Source: Ditylenchus dipsaci (Eukaryota > Nematoda > Chromadorea > Rhabditida > Anguinidae). Taken from it: DNA of 64,000 bases. The translations under genes and the position numbers were made by a program. The first letter of the stretch is position 1; every line of letters begins with the position of its first letter. Location of the stretch: assembly GCA_004194705.1 (NCBI GenBank), contig SADC01001316.1:62001-126000 (forward strand). The letters are read 5' to 3'. Below the pieces are notes generated by a model, which saw only the letters and a list, made by a program, of their open reading frames with translations, had not been told where the DNA came from and did no database searches. Below, piece after piece: positions 55,201 through 63,488 of this stretch.

Positions 55201-57346
55201 TTATATAGACGGAAAATAAATTTCAAGATTACGGAAGACAAAAAACGCTAACAAAGAAGAAAGAACATAAAAATGCTAAAAAAACAGTTCTGTATAAAAG
55301 AAGTTATAGATAGTTGAATAAAAATGAATTTTTTTGCGTCAGTTTAAAAAAAGTACCACTTTGCCCCTCAGATAGCGCTTTCGAAGTTTTGATTCGTGCC
55401 ATCTTGTAGAGCATGAATTTCTGCACCAGTATGTACAGAAACCACAGTCGGTACTGCAGGTGTTAATATACAACTTAAACTTCAAGTTACATTTAGAATT
55501 CAAATCTTTCTGCGTGTCACACAGGCTAGCCTAAGCCAAAAAAACTAGTAGAAAAATACAAAGAATTTGTATTCCATACTTTCTGTGAACTGTTGTTTCC
55601 AGACTTTTCTGTCGTAAAAAATCTGTTCCGAATTAAATAATTTCACAAACCCATTTTCCAGGGAGTGTGGGACCCTACAGGCCGCTATTTTGTGACCTGC
55701 TCGTTAGGACGCAAAGGCTATGAAAGCGGCTACCGCATTCACACATTCCAAGGCCGCGAACTGGTGCGCAAGAACATCGAAGTATTGGTGCGCTTTAAAT
55801 GGCGTCCAAGACCTCCAGCTCCACTGTCCGAGCAGAAAATCAAGGAGATCCGCAGAAACCTGAAGCAAATTTCCATGAAGTTCGAGGAAGAGGACCGACG
55901 TGAACAGCTCAAAGTTTCTAAGGTATCTTGGCTGAGGTTTGATTAATTGAAGTAAATAATAGTAATGTATGCTATAGGAATTAGTGGAGCACCGTCGCAA
56001 GTTCATGTCCGAGTTCTCGTCAGTGCGAGACCAAAACCGCAAGCTGTATGAGCAGGAGCTCAAAGAGAGACTTATGCTTCGAGGTAGGCAATTTATACTA
56101 AATGATTTCGGATATGAAAATGGTTGAAATAACATTTTTTACGAAGGATAAATTTCGCCTTTAAAAGTCGGAATTTCACTAGGGCCGTAGTAATAGTACT
56201 TCCGTAGCTGAAAGTGGAATTTTTTTGTTTACCCTTTTAAAAGCGGTTGTTTTCAAACAAAAATATAGATGTAGCAATTGTCTAAATCGCTCATCGAGAA
56301 GCATAGGTACCGCCAAATGCAAAAATTATCTTCAGTTGCGGATATTTTTCAGACCTGGGCGGTTAAAAATGAAATATATCGTGTAGTTTTTCATTGAATT
56401 TAATTCTGTTTTGATTTTAGATTTAGCCGAGGATAGACAAAGCTGATTTTACAAATTGAATATTTTGAGATACTTTTGGTAGTCGTTAAAATTCCAGTGC
56501 GAAAAATTAAATAACTACAAGAAAAACTTACAAAAATTGAGCTATAAAGCTCCCTGGAGAAATTGAGACTTTTGAACATCAATATGAAAATTGAAAAATT
56601 TGATAAGAAAATGGCCTAAAAATATTTTGTCTTGTATGGCTCCTCAATTTTCGGGCAATTAGCGAAGTAATTTTGCAGATTTGATGTTGCTAATTTAACT
56701 TAATGATCTTGCTTATCTGTGTTGAGAATTAATATTCAATCCTCAAGTCGAAAAATATAGGGGGTTTGGCAATTTGTTGAATGTGTGTGTGTGTGTAGAT
56801 TTAGAGTGTGATGTTCACACAATATCTAATTTTGCACGCAATATTTTATTAGAAAAAATAGAGAGCAAGAGCTCAAATATATTGAAACCAAAGCGAGAAA
56901 AGAGATGGAATGAAAAAGTTATTAGAAAAAGGGGGTGTTGCTAATACAATGCTTACAAAACAAGCAGCTATTTTACATATTTATATGATAGATACGGAGA
57001 AAAGGCTGTTCTCACAAAACAGCCTTTTCTTCCGGGAAAAAAGAAACAATTTATATAAAAAAACATTTTTTATTTTCCACTCGAACTTTATGTTCGACAA
57101 TCTGATTTTTAATTCGGAACTAGTAAGTCTGTAAAATATGGTTAAAAATTACATTTTAAATTTACATATTAGGGCAGAGCACGAATCTCATCTCACTTAC
57201 GTCTTAATTTTTATCAACTTGTAGATGGTTGCAACACTGACAATATAGAAGCCGGCGATCTAGTGGACGAGACCATCACCATCCCTCTGACCACTCAAAT
57301 GGAACCACTCAAAGAGACCAACACCGACACTGCGAATTTGGAGTAG
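40251..57346 (+). CDS. eIF3b: Translation initiation factor 3 subunit B
   Basis: Exons: 40251-40335, 44269-44317 (or -44285), 44362-44685, 44745-44900, 47597-47893, 50063-50436, 51499-51604, 51663-51922, 55662-55922, 55978-56083, 57225-57346; about 713 residues, normal for the family. It opens with the acidic [20 protein letters not shown], then an RRM ([31 protein letters not shown]), then the link [13 protein letters not shown]. The beta-propeller follows: [71 protein letters not shown] and [11 protein letters not shown]. After [12 protein letters not shown] comes the charged helix that contacts other eIF3 subunits. It is the cytoplasmic scaffold of eIF3 on the 40S subunit. Two single-base gaps break the frame: at the exon 2/3 join (an E codon before YCCLMV is one base short) and near 50213 (CC for CCC). 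An essential gene should not carry these, so I suspect assembly errors. Five introns exceed 1 kb and are full of transposons. Confidence 0.93.
40555..40715 (-). repeat. Copy of the TGTGCGCATCTCAAC family
   Basis: Inverted copy with GCTTGGAGTTGAGATGCGCA and CATGCATACCAGAG, within eIF3b intron 1. A hairpin of CAAGCCCCCTGCGCCCC and its complement starts it. Confidence 0.6.
41541..41668. repeat. Foldback, 128 bp
   Basis: ACAGCTGTTTTATTGGCACT ... GTAC, answered by GTACCATTCAAATTTCAGTA and onward. Rejected as the missing eIF3b exon although one frame is open. Confidence 0.65.
42336..43259. mobile_element. Pogo-like element, AACGATCACC class
   Basis: TA + CAGTCGAACCTCCCTATAAC and AGGTTCGACTG + TA. 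CCATTAACGATCACC-type words are grouped on both sides of TTTTGGTTGGTCTGT and GAGGCCGGTCCC landmarks. The interior (42550-43010) has no transposase that I can read. It sits in a CCTACCTGGCC minisatellite (42240-42333 and 43262-43340). Confidence 0.8.
43262..43340. repeat. Minisatellite CCACCTACCTACCCTA, right part
   Basis: Diverged 16-24 bp units; the left part is at 42240-42333. The pogo-like element split the array. Confidence 0.6.
43711..44032. mobile_element. TTAA-flanked foldback carrying a tRNA-like piece
   Basis: AGGGGCATGCTCGTC and GACGAGCATGCCCT are bounded by TTAG (43707-43710) and TTAA (44033-44036). Confidence 0.6.
43847..43905 (+). pseudogene. tRNA-like fragment
   Basis: CGTCGGTTCAGTGGTAGAGC resembles the 5' half with A box of tRNA-Gly-type genes; GTCGATTCGG is a weak B box. 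No clean cloverleaf. Confidence 0.3.
45110..45655. repeat. Foldback, about 545 bp, with a nested TTAA element
   Basis: AAAAACCGAAATTGACGTTA and its complement at the ends, TTAGCTTTCTAACAAGCTAT and partner inside; half a 21-nt dyad at 45195-45215. Confidence 0.7.
45275..45467. mobile_element. TTAA foldback, AGGACCATACTTG type
   Basis: AGGACCATACTTGTTGATGC and complement, bounded by TCAA and TTAA. The centre holds CTTCTCTTTCGTGTCTC and GAGACAAAAGCGAAGG arms. A sister is at 62033-62220 and a solo end at 53433. Confidence 0.7.
45784..46014. mobile_element. TTAA foldback, near-perfect palindrome
   Basis: AGGGCCTGACCTCTTCCTAC and complement; arms of about 105 bp with only a few mismatches and a TTTGATTTC-centred loop near 45900. 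Confidence 0.75.
46150..46396. mobile_element. GC-rich foldback with 10-bp duplication
   Basis: ATAGTTGCACGGGCGCCGGC and GGCGCCCGTGCAACTAT are flanked by GGTTGTATAC at 46140-46149 and 46397-46406. Same end type as 944-1713. Confidence 0.75.
46407..46543. mobile_element. Second short element sharing the same 10-bp site
   Basis: AGGGTGATAT ... ACACCACCCT lies between GGTTGTATAC at 46397-46406 and 46544-46553. The interior has four CAGCCGGCTGA palindromes. Confidence 0.6.
46838..46945. repeat. Foldback ACGTCAAAAACACGATTTT
   Basis: Inverted arms around 46890. A diverged copy is at 51187-51318. The region 46946-47596 otherwise has C/G homopolymers and no exon. Confidence 0.6.
48250..49379. mobile_element. 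PIF/Harbinger-like MITE, CTTAGA repeats
   Basis: TTA at 48247-48249 and 49380-49382 flank TGGCTCGTTCACGGACTGCG and complement; CTTAGACTGAGA repeats, then GGTGTTCACGG and the inverse repeats. Interrupted at 48865. Confidence 0.8.
48865..49265. mobile_element. PIF/Harbinger-like MITE, TAAGTG repeats
   Basis: TTA at 48862-48864 and 49266-49268 flank TGGCTCTATCACAATTGTAA and complement; TAAGTGTAAATG repeats in both ends with GTGTTCACAATACC between. Confidence 0.8.
50636..50848. repeat. Palindrome with TGATCACC core repeats
   Basis: GCCCCAAAATTTTAG / CTAAAATTTTGGGGC outside, TTGGTCCCCCTATTGTTTTG and complement inside, GGTGATCATG repeats at the centre. The rest of 50437-51498 has no exon. Confidence 0.75.
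51187..51318. repeat. Diverged TTATGTCAAAAACACG foldback
   Basis: ATGTCGAAAACACGATTTTT and TTTTTGACATTA oppose each other. Confidence 0.45.
52153..52392. mobile_element. MITE, CCGTAATTCC / CCGTATTTC family
   Basis: TA-flanked CCGTAATTCCTCTAATAAGT and complement, with a 21-nt dyad at the centre (52262-52282). Confidence 0.8.
52420..52770. repeat. Diverged half copy of the 2884-3726 foldback
   Basis: Shares CAACACTCAGATTTT, CTCTTGAGCTGCGCTA (dyad at 52547-52567) and CAAGTGTTTGGAGC. Confidence 0.6.
52868..52994. mobile_element. MITE relic, CCGTATTTC family
   Basis: CCGAATACATT at the left and AGAGTGAATACG at the right; GGGGGCTACT repeated. Confidence 0.5.
53091..53244. mobile_element. MITE, CCGTATTTC family
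   Basis: TA-flanked CCGTAAATTCTCTAATAGAG and GCTCTATTAGAACATTTACAG... inverted; C/G runs next to each end. Confidence 0.65.
53594..54991 (-). mobile_element. Tc1/mariner-type transposon, 1.4 kb
   Basis: TA-flanked CAGGGTGCGTCACAAAAACT and GTTTTTGTGATACACCCTG. Encodes a spliced, damaged transposase on the minus strand. Confidence 0.85.
53776..54924 (-). pseudogene. Tc1/mariner-type transposase, broken
   Basis: The start [20 protein letters not shown] (a TTCTCGGAGTGGG-type HTH region, [14 protein letters not shown]) is at 54924. Downstream pieces are [11 protein letters not shown] (first Asp), [27 protein letters not shown] (second Asp, split by an intron) and [23 protein letters not shown] text (third Asp). 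Several frame breaks and at least three short introns lie between them. It is a non-functional copy or a mis-assembled one. Confidence 0.75.
56084..57224. other. Last eIF3b intron
   Basis: AT-rich with a short TGTGTG run at 56783-56794 and a strong hairpin AAAAGGCTGTT / AACAGCCTTTT at about 57000-57030. No exon. Confidence 0.4.
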
Positions 57347-57480
57347 TTATTGACAGTCAACCAATACAAACACAAAAACAATTCAGAATATGTCGTTGAA
57401 AAACCATTATCCAAATTGTAATTGTGTTTTTTTTTATTTGGTGGATTTCGATGCTAAAATATTCATTGGAGATCGGCTAT

Positions 57481-58250
57481 ATACGGATACAAAAACTCTG
57501 CGTCGATTAATGTTTTGTAGGCATAAAGTGAGCTAAAGCTTCTATATTTTAATACAAAAACAGAATCAAAGAAGGTTTTAAAAAAAATGCGGTATTTATT
57601 TATTTTTTTAAATTTTACTTGAAATCTCCAAAAATTCTTTTAGCTTGTTTGATTAGTGATATGATTCACACTACTACTATTTTGATTGTTGTTAAATTAT
57701 TTATCGTGTAGTAATGTGGATTTTATCGTGTTGAGGTAATGAAAAAAAATCGTTTGAGCATACTACGACTGTTCAAATAAATTTTTTTGTTGATAATCTA
57801 TAAGTTAAAACACACGCATAAAACCACAGATAAAATAGATCAGAATCAGACGGTAAAAAAATAATAAGTTTAATCCCAAATTTTTCACTAGAACATTTAT
57901 TCTCCCTAGTACTCAATCATTGCCTTCTATCACTCTATCATATCAGTGAAACCTTGATTCAAAAAGCTACAAGACTTGAGCTTGAAACACGTACCGTATT
58001 TCTTCTAATAACTTCCCGGGGAAGGGGGCTAGGGAGAGAGAGTTATTTTTCGATTGATCCCTGGACCCGGGAGTTATTAGAGACCCGGAAGTTAATGAAA
58101 ACACAGCTAAAACCATTCTGTGTTGTATTATTTTGATCTGCTCCGTCCAGAGAATATCCAGACGCCTGCAGATAAGCTTCTTTAACAGGTTTCGCATACG
58201 AAAACTCTGCGTCGATTAATGTTTTGTAGGCATGAAGCGAGCTTAAGTCG
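57481..58250 (+). repeat. Direct duplication of about 50 bp
   Basis: ACTCTGCGTCGATTAATGTT plus about 30 bp around it occurs at 57497-57541 and 58203-58248, about 705 bp apart. Confidence 0.7.
57994..58100. mobile_element. MITE relic, CCGTATTTC family
   Basis: TA + CCGTATTTCTTCTAATAACT, TCCCGGG palindromes, degraded right end. Confidence 0.5.
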
Positions 58251-58514
58251 AAAGTTTTTTTACCATATTTTGCAAATTTATGTCCGATATCTCACTGAAC
58301 ACTTAAGTCTAATATCTCAGCTTTTTTTAAGCACAAATACGTATGATTGAAGTTGCTTCTAAAAAATCTTTCTTGCCCTCGAAATTGGAGATGGTGTATT
58401 TTAACCAGGTTTTATGGTGGATGTCTTTGTACAAGCTCAATTTTTGCCACATGTTTGTAACTTTTTGTCTGCTATCTCTGCTATCTTTCGTCTGCTATTT
58501 GTCTGTTACAATAA

Positions 58515-58657
58515 GCACGAGGCCCGAACCACCAAGATGGGGCCGAACCATGTGGATACCTCCCCACCATCAGGATGGTGCTCGAACCACAAAACTCAGG
58601 CCCAAACCACGTAAGTATCCCCCGATCACCAGGATGGGGACTGAACTACCTGGATAC
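58515..58657. repeat. Tandem repeat CACCAGGATGGGGxCxGAACCAC
   Basis: Three to four imperfect units of about 36-56 bp; a further unit lies beyond the hAT-like insertion at 59256-59275. Confidence 0.6.
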
Positions 58658-59247
58658 TAGAGTTGGCTCGGAATCGATATTTGGACCGGAACCGGAATCG
58701 GAATTTCACTTTTGCCGAAACCAAAAATGGAGTCGAAAAAAAAAGTTTTCGAAAAAAATCGCTGCCTGTTTACATGATTTTTTGTATATATTGATATTAA
58801 ACACGAAAAATTCACTCAACATTTGAAAATACGCGTTCAAAATCAGACGAGCAAAATTATGATAGAGTTAAGCTCGGAATTGATACTTGAACCGGAACCG
58901 AAACCGGAATTTTAGTTTTGTGAAAACAGGAGCCGGAACCGGGACCGGAATCACCATATTTCCTCTAATAAGCGCGCATGCGCGCTTGTTTTTCAAACCC
59001 CTGAAAATCTGAAAAATTTTAGGTCAATCTCGAAAATTTCGGGTTTTCAACCAAAATCTAAAAAAGGAATCGGTAGAGCTCGTGGGAGTTAAGAAAATGC
59101 ATTCAACAGCTTTGAAGAATAATTTCTTTGAGTTTAGATATAGGCCTTCAAAGTAGGCGGTGCGCGCTTATTATAGAAAATACGGTACATATTTTTTCGC
59201 AACCGGAACCGGAATCCAAAAAAGACCAGAATTCCGGGCCAACTCTA
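58658..59247. mobile_element. hAT-like element
   Basis: Perfect 8-bp duplication CTGGATAC (58650-58657 and 59248-59255); ends TAGAGTTGGCTCGG and CCGGGCCAACTCTA; GGAACCGGAATC repeats in both ends. Confidence 0.85.
58954..59185. mobile_element. MITE, CCGTATTTC family, nested in hAT-like element
   Basis: CCATATTTCCTCTAATAAGC and GCTTATTATAGAAAATACGG; GCGCGCATGCGCGC palindrome next to the left end. Confidence 0.75.
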
Positions 59248-59865
59248 CTGGATACTCCCAATCACCAGGGAAGAACCCCAGGGGGGTCGGAAGTTTGTAG
59301 GCAGGAGGAGGTTTTCAGGAAGGAAGCAGAATGCGAGTCGATTTTACTGAACGCCGTTTTTATTTAATAAAGACCAAACGTGTCTTTGCTTTGACGTTTC
59401 TCAGATGATGGATGAATATCAGGCACTTCACGTACTGAAAAAAAGCGCTAGGGTTGAGAGTGCATTCACATGTCTATGATGTGTTTTCCGCAAATGTTAA
59501 TAAATATGTTTAATAAATATCTTGCATCCATTTTATTTATTCTCTTTTTCATCTAGAGAGATCAAGACATTTCTCATCTAGAGAGCTTTTTACTTGTTAA
59601 TACTTGCATCCTTTAGGGGGAAACGAAGCTTTGGGGGAAATGAACTTTCGGGGAAATGCAGCGTACCCATAATTTGAATTGGCGCCTTGTGATTTTTTCA
59701 AAGGCATTAAGGGCTGTGTGCTGCTGTGGAGGAAAAAGAAATATAGGAAGGCGATTTATGTGGTAAAATATTAAAAAAGAGTTTATGCTTGGATATTTTG
59801 ACTGTCTTGTCATGTTTTTCTACATTTGCCGTGGCAAAGAGAGACTCTTTATGCATTTTTGATCA

Positions 59866-60260
59866 TACACGGGCTTGGGCTTGAGATGCACGCTTACACA
59901 GATGCACGCCTACAGATGCACAGATGCACGCTTGAGATGCACGCTTACACACATACCTGAGACACAAATTAATTGAAAGGGAATCTGTAGGCCCCAGTCT
60001 ACAAACCTATGTTCAAATTCTATCTTTTTGGGGGTAAAAAAGTCATATTTTGGTCAAAAAAAATTCTTTTTGACCGAAATCGGCTAAAGGTGAACCAACC
60101 TTAAAAAATATCCAATACTCTAAAACAGATGAGATTTAAACATAGTATTGTTAACGGGGCTTACTGAAACTCTGGTATACATGCGCTTTTCTCACACTCA
60201 GAATCACTTGCTCGGAATTATGTCTAAGATATGTGGGTGCGCATCTCAACGTGTAAACAA
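59866..60260 (+). repeat. Two pieces of the TGTGCGCATCTCAAC family
   Basis: GGGCTTGAGATGCACGC with tandem CAGATGCACGC words, then CTCGGAATTATGTCTAAGAT and GTGGGTGCGCATCTCAAC. Confidence 0.5.
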
Positions 60261-60590
60261 CCAAGCCACCTGGAAGCTTGATTCAGAACTTTGTTCAACA
60301 TCTTCTTGTTAGTGGGCCCTGTTTGATTAGTGGCCCTCTTTTATTCCTTCCCCTCCCTATACAGCCCTTATTCCCTGAAAAAATCGAAAAGTGCCAATTC
60401 AAATTACGAATTTTTGACCAAAAAACCATGATATGATTTTTGCCTAAAAAATAAGCAAGATCCAAAATATGACAGTGACTTCAATATTTTAAAAACAGTT
60501 TTTCTAGTAACTCGACTACGCTGAGCACGAATCTTAAGTCAGAATTAAGGATTGGCTGAAATGCGGAGAGATTTTAAAAAGGTTTGTTAA

Positions 60591-60974
60591 AGGACCCTGT
60601 CTCTTCCTTATCATGGCAATTGGAAAGGTTTGAATGCGCGCGGGACCACACACATTTTGTCAATAATATTTTCGAATTGTTTTTTTTGTTTGCGCTTATT
60701 GTCTAGAAAATAAATTTGTAAATTTGTTCAAAATTACGAACCATTCACTAGTCGAGCCCAACGTTGCTTGACAATGACAGATCGGACAACCTATCCGACT
60801 TTCACTGCTCCACATCTTTCACTGTCGTGATGTGATTTATAATCACTAGAAGATAACGTTTAAAATTCAAAGTGCAAACGAAAAATTATTCGAAAACATT
60901 ATTGACAAAATCTAGGTGGTCCCGCGCGTATTCAAACCTTTGAAATTGCCATGATAAGGAAGAGACAGGGTCCT
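60591..60974. mobile_element. TTAA foldback, AGGACCCTGTC type
   Basis: TTAA at 60587-60590 and 60975-60978; AGGACCCTGTCTCTTCCTTA and complement; GCGCGCGGGACCAC / GTGGTCCCGCGCGT inside. Confidence 0.8.
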
Positions 60975-61237
60975 TTAAACAACTTTAGAAGCAGAATTTC
61001 TTAACTTTTTTTGCAGCTATCGTGTTGAGAGTGAATTACTGCACAATACGCATAGTTTATCAAAGTAAGCCTTTCGCATATTAACCTAGTTCCGTGTTTA
61101 AGTCGGTTTCGAATGGGTGGTTTGAAATGGTTCGGAAAATCGTCGGGTACTATTTAGCCCATTACAGATCTATTCTGCTTTTTCGCAAAGAAGTTTTTAA
61201 CCACCGAAAAAATATTTTCGACACCTAAAAACGCTTA

Positions 61238-61481
61238 CCGTATTTCCTTTATTAACTCCCTATGGGGAGTTTTTTTCAACTTCTAAAAATCGAAAAAAAT
61301 TTGAGGTCGGTTTTGAGATTTTCGGGTGCTCAGCCAAAATCTGAAAAGTGGAATTAGGAGAGCTTGTGCTGATTAAGAAAACGCAAAAAACAGATTTGCG
61401 GAATCTTTGCTCTAGGCTGAAATATGAGGTCCGTAGGGTGGGGAATTATTAGAGAATGGAGAGTTAATAGAGGAAATACGG
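61238..61481. mobile_element. MITE, CCGTATTTC family
   Basis: CCGTATTTCCTTTATTAACT and GTTAATAGAGGAAATACGG; TCCCTATGGGGA palindrome next to the left end. Confidence 0.75.
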
Positions 61482-62032
61482 TGTAACAACAAACTTTAAG
61501 AACTTAGTGAGATAAATACAATATTTTACAAAATATCATTTACTTCTTCTGGCAGGTATTCGTTGAATAAAAAATACTGTTAACTTCATAGACAAATTAT
61601 ATTATATAACTTGTGGTACTTATTCTGTTTTCACCCCGTTCTATTGAGATCCAATTTTTAGAATTTTGCTTTCCACATGTTTTATTAGGATTTTGTCATT
61701 TTTCTGAAACTTTCGAAAATTTGAGTCAATGAAACCACAAAACTGCAGACCAGCTCTATAAAAAGGTTTTTGAGGGGTTTGGAACCCATCTAGAAAGAAT
61801 CAATTCTCTTTTCCGCCTCTCTGCACAATTTTTCCTAGATTTTCCCGAACTCGTTAGTTTGTTATTACCGTAACTAAAGTGAATTAATGCATGAAAAATC
61901 AGTGTGCGAGTGAAAAAGTAAAACTAAAAAAATTAAAAAGGTATGATTGAGACAAATTTGGGAGCTCTCTTCCTGAAATAGCTCTGCATTTTGTGTACGA
62001 TTTGCAAAAAAGTGGAAATAAAATGGCATTAA

Positions 62033-62220
62033 AGGACCATGGTTTTTGCATGCATCGGCACGTGCAGAGTTTGAATTGGCGGTCAACAGTTCTCTTTCGT
62101 TCTCTCTTATACTCTATCGAGTCGTTATTAATGACTCCAAAAAGTACAGTGAGAGACGAAAGAGAAGTGTCGGCGAATTCGAATTTTAAACATGCCACTT
62201 CGCGCAAAAACCATGATCCT
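62033..62220. mobile_element. TTAA foldback, AGGACCATGG type
   Basis: TTAA at 62029-62032 and 62221-62224; AGGACCATGGTTTTTGCATG and partner; TCTCTTTCGTTCTCTC / GAGAGACGAAAGAGA core. Confidence 0.8.
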
Positions 62221-62224
62221 TTAA

Positions 62225-63019
62225 AGGGGCATGTTCGTGCGCGATGAAACACAATTTTCAAAAAAGAAAAGGCGCGAACCAGGCGTGCCAGAAATTTGAA
62301 AAAGATTTAAATTTTTTATATGAATTTTAAATTTCGTCAAACCCAGCAATTGTGTGTGCAGCGAAAGGCATTAGTACTCGACTTAACCCCTATCATTCAG
62401 CCGGGTCAGGTCCCGAGTTTGAAACTTAGCTGGACCTCTTCGAAGTGTCTCGTGCTCTGAGTTTTGGATTCGCCGAGCCTTTGGTTCGGCCGTAGGTTTA
62501 TGTAACGTAACTGCTTCCTGTTGGTTGTCCCTTGATTTCGGTTCAGGTAACCGAAATCGAAAATCTTGTTCACCTGACAGATCTACAAAAGAGCGAGAAA
62601 ATTCGAGAAGAGTTGGTATGGAAAATTGGATTATTACTTGTTCCGCCCTGTTCGCTATACAGAGTGTGCAGCCACGCACAGATAGAACGCCGAACCAAAG
62701 GCAAATCTAAAACTCGACAGAAAACCGAAATCGAGGGACAACCAACCGGAAGCAGTTACCCTAACAAACAGCCCAACCAAAGGCTCGGCGAATTCAAAAC
62801 TCAGAGCACGAGACACTCCGAAGAGGTCCAGCTCAATTTTAACTCGGGACCCAACCCGGCTTGTTGATGGTGGTTAAGTTGAGTACTCATGCCTTTCGCT
62901 GCACACACAATTGCTGGGTTTGACGAAATTCAAAATTCATATACAAAATTTAAATCTTTTTCAAATCTCTGGCACGCCTTTTTTGAAAATTGTGTTTCAT
63001 CACGCACGAACATGCCCCT
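62225..63019. mobile_element. TTAA foldback with unique centre
   Basis: TTAA at 62221-62224 (shared with the previous element) and 63020-63023. Arms of about 300 bp (AGGGGCATGTTCGTGCGCGA and complement) enclose about 180 bp of unique sequence. Confidence 0.8.
62547..62615 (+). pseudogene. Captured exon-like segment
   Basis: A GGTTCAG acceptor ends at 62546; 23 codons follow in phase 0 (VTEIENLVHLTDLQKSEKIR, then EEL) and end at a GTATGG donor. The frame stays open beyond it (VWKIGLLLVPPCSLYRV). The text is amphipathic and protein-like and sits in the non-palindromic centre of the TTAA foldback. Family not recognised. Confidence 0.4.
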
Positions 63020-63154
63020 TTAAATAAAAGATTTGAAAAAGTTCGAAAAATTCTGCTTCAAAATTGGTGAAAACGTAATAAGCACCTAACTTTTTTCGAA
63101 ACTATGTTTCACATTGAAAATAACAAAATATTTTTTTTGCTTTTAAATCAGCTT

Positions 63155-63488
63155 TTAGTAGAGGATGATATTTACGAAAGCCACCAGACCAATGGCTTGT
63201 CCAAGTCTTACACCCATCAAATAATTGCTGTTGGTGTGCAAGGATGTGCCAGTGTTGTTAAGAGCCTTTTCAGGATTCATAGTAGAGGGCTGTGTAGTGG
63301 TAGCTGGGTCAGGGCAATTTATGGTCTTTGGGAATTTATCTTTCTTAAGTGCAATGTCTTCTGGCGTCACACAGTTCGTAAGACATGCCATAAATTTATT
63401 GTACACACTCGAAATAGATGAAATGTACAAAACAAACATTCGATGTAAAAACTTACGCGCAATTTCCTGGGCCCAGTTGATTTTTGGG
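63155..63488 (-). CDS. 3' exons of an unidentified Cys-containing protein
   Basis: Exon 63457-63488 follows GTAATATTCAG on the minus strand and reads PKNQLGPGNC, ending GC + GTAAGT. The last exon 63155-63407 continues in phase 2 (VYNKFMACLTNCVTPEDIAL ... TINCPDPATTTQPSTMNPEK ... LHTNSNYLMGVRLGQAIGLV) and ends AFVNIILY + TAA. Cysteines are spaced as in secreted or surface nematode proteins, a Thr/Pro/Asn-rich stalk follows, and the hydrophobic C-terminus (about 15 residues) could be a membrane anchor or GPI signal. Upstream exons are not in the window or not recognised. Function unknown. Confidence 0.55.

Larger units (their letters stand above)
53058..55463. repeat. Foldback split by nested transposons
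   Basis: The left arm 53058-53420 and right arm 55300-55463 share GTACCGACTGTG, GGTGCAGAAATTCA and GATAGTTGAATAAAAAT in opposite orientation. The loop is occupied by a pogo-like element holding a Tc1-type one; a MITE sits in the left arm. Confidence 0.7.

Noticed and set aside
59613..59813. Minus-strand ORF
   Set aside because: Low complexity and no gene signals.
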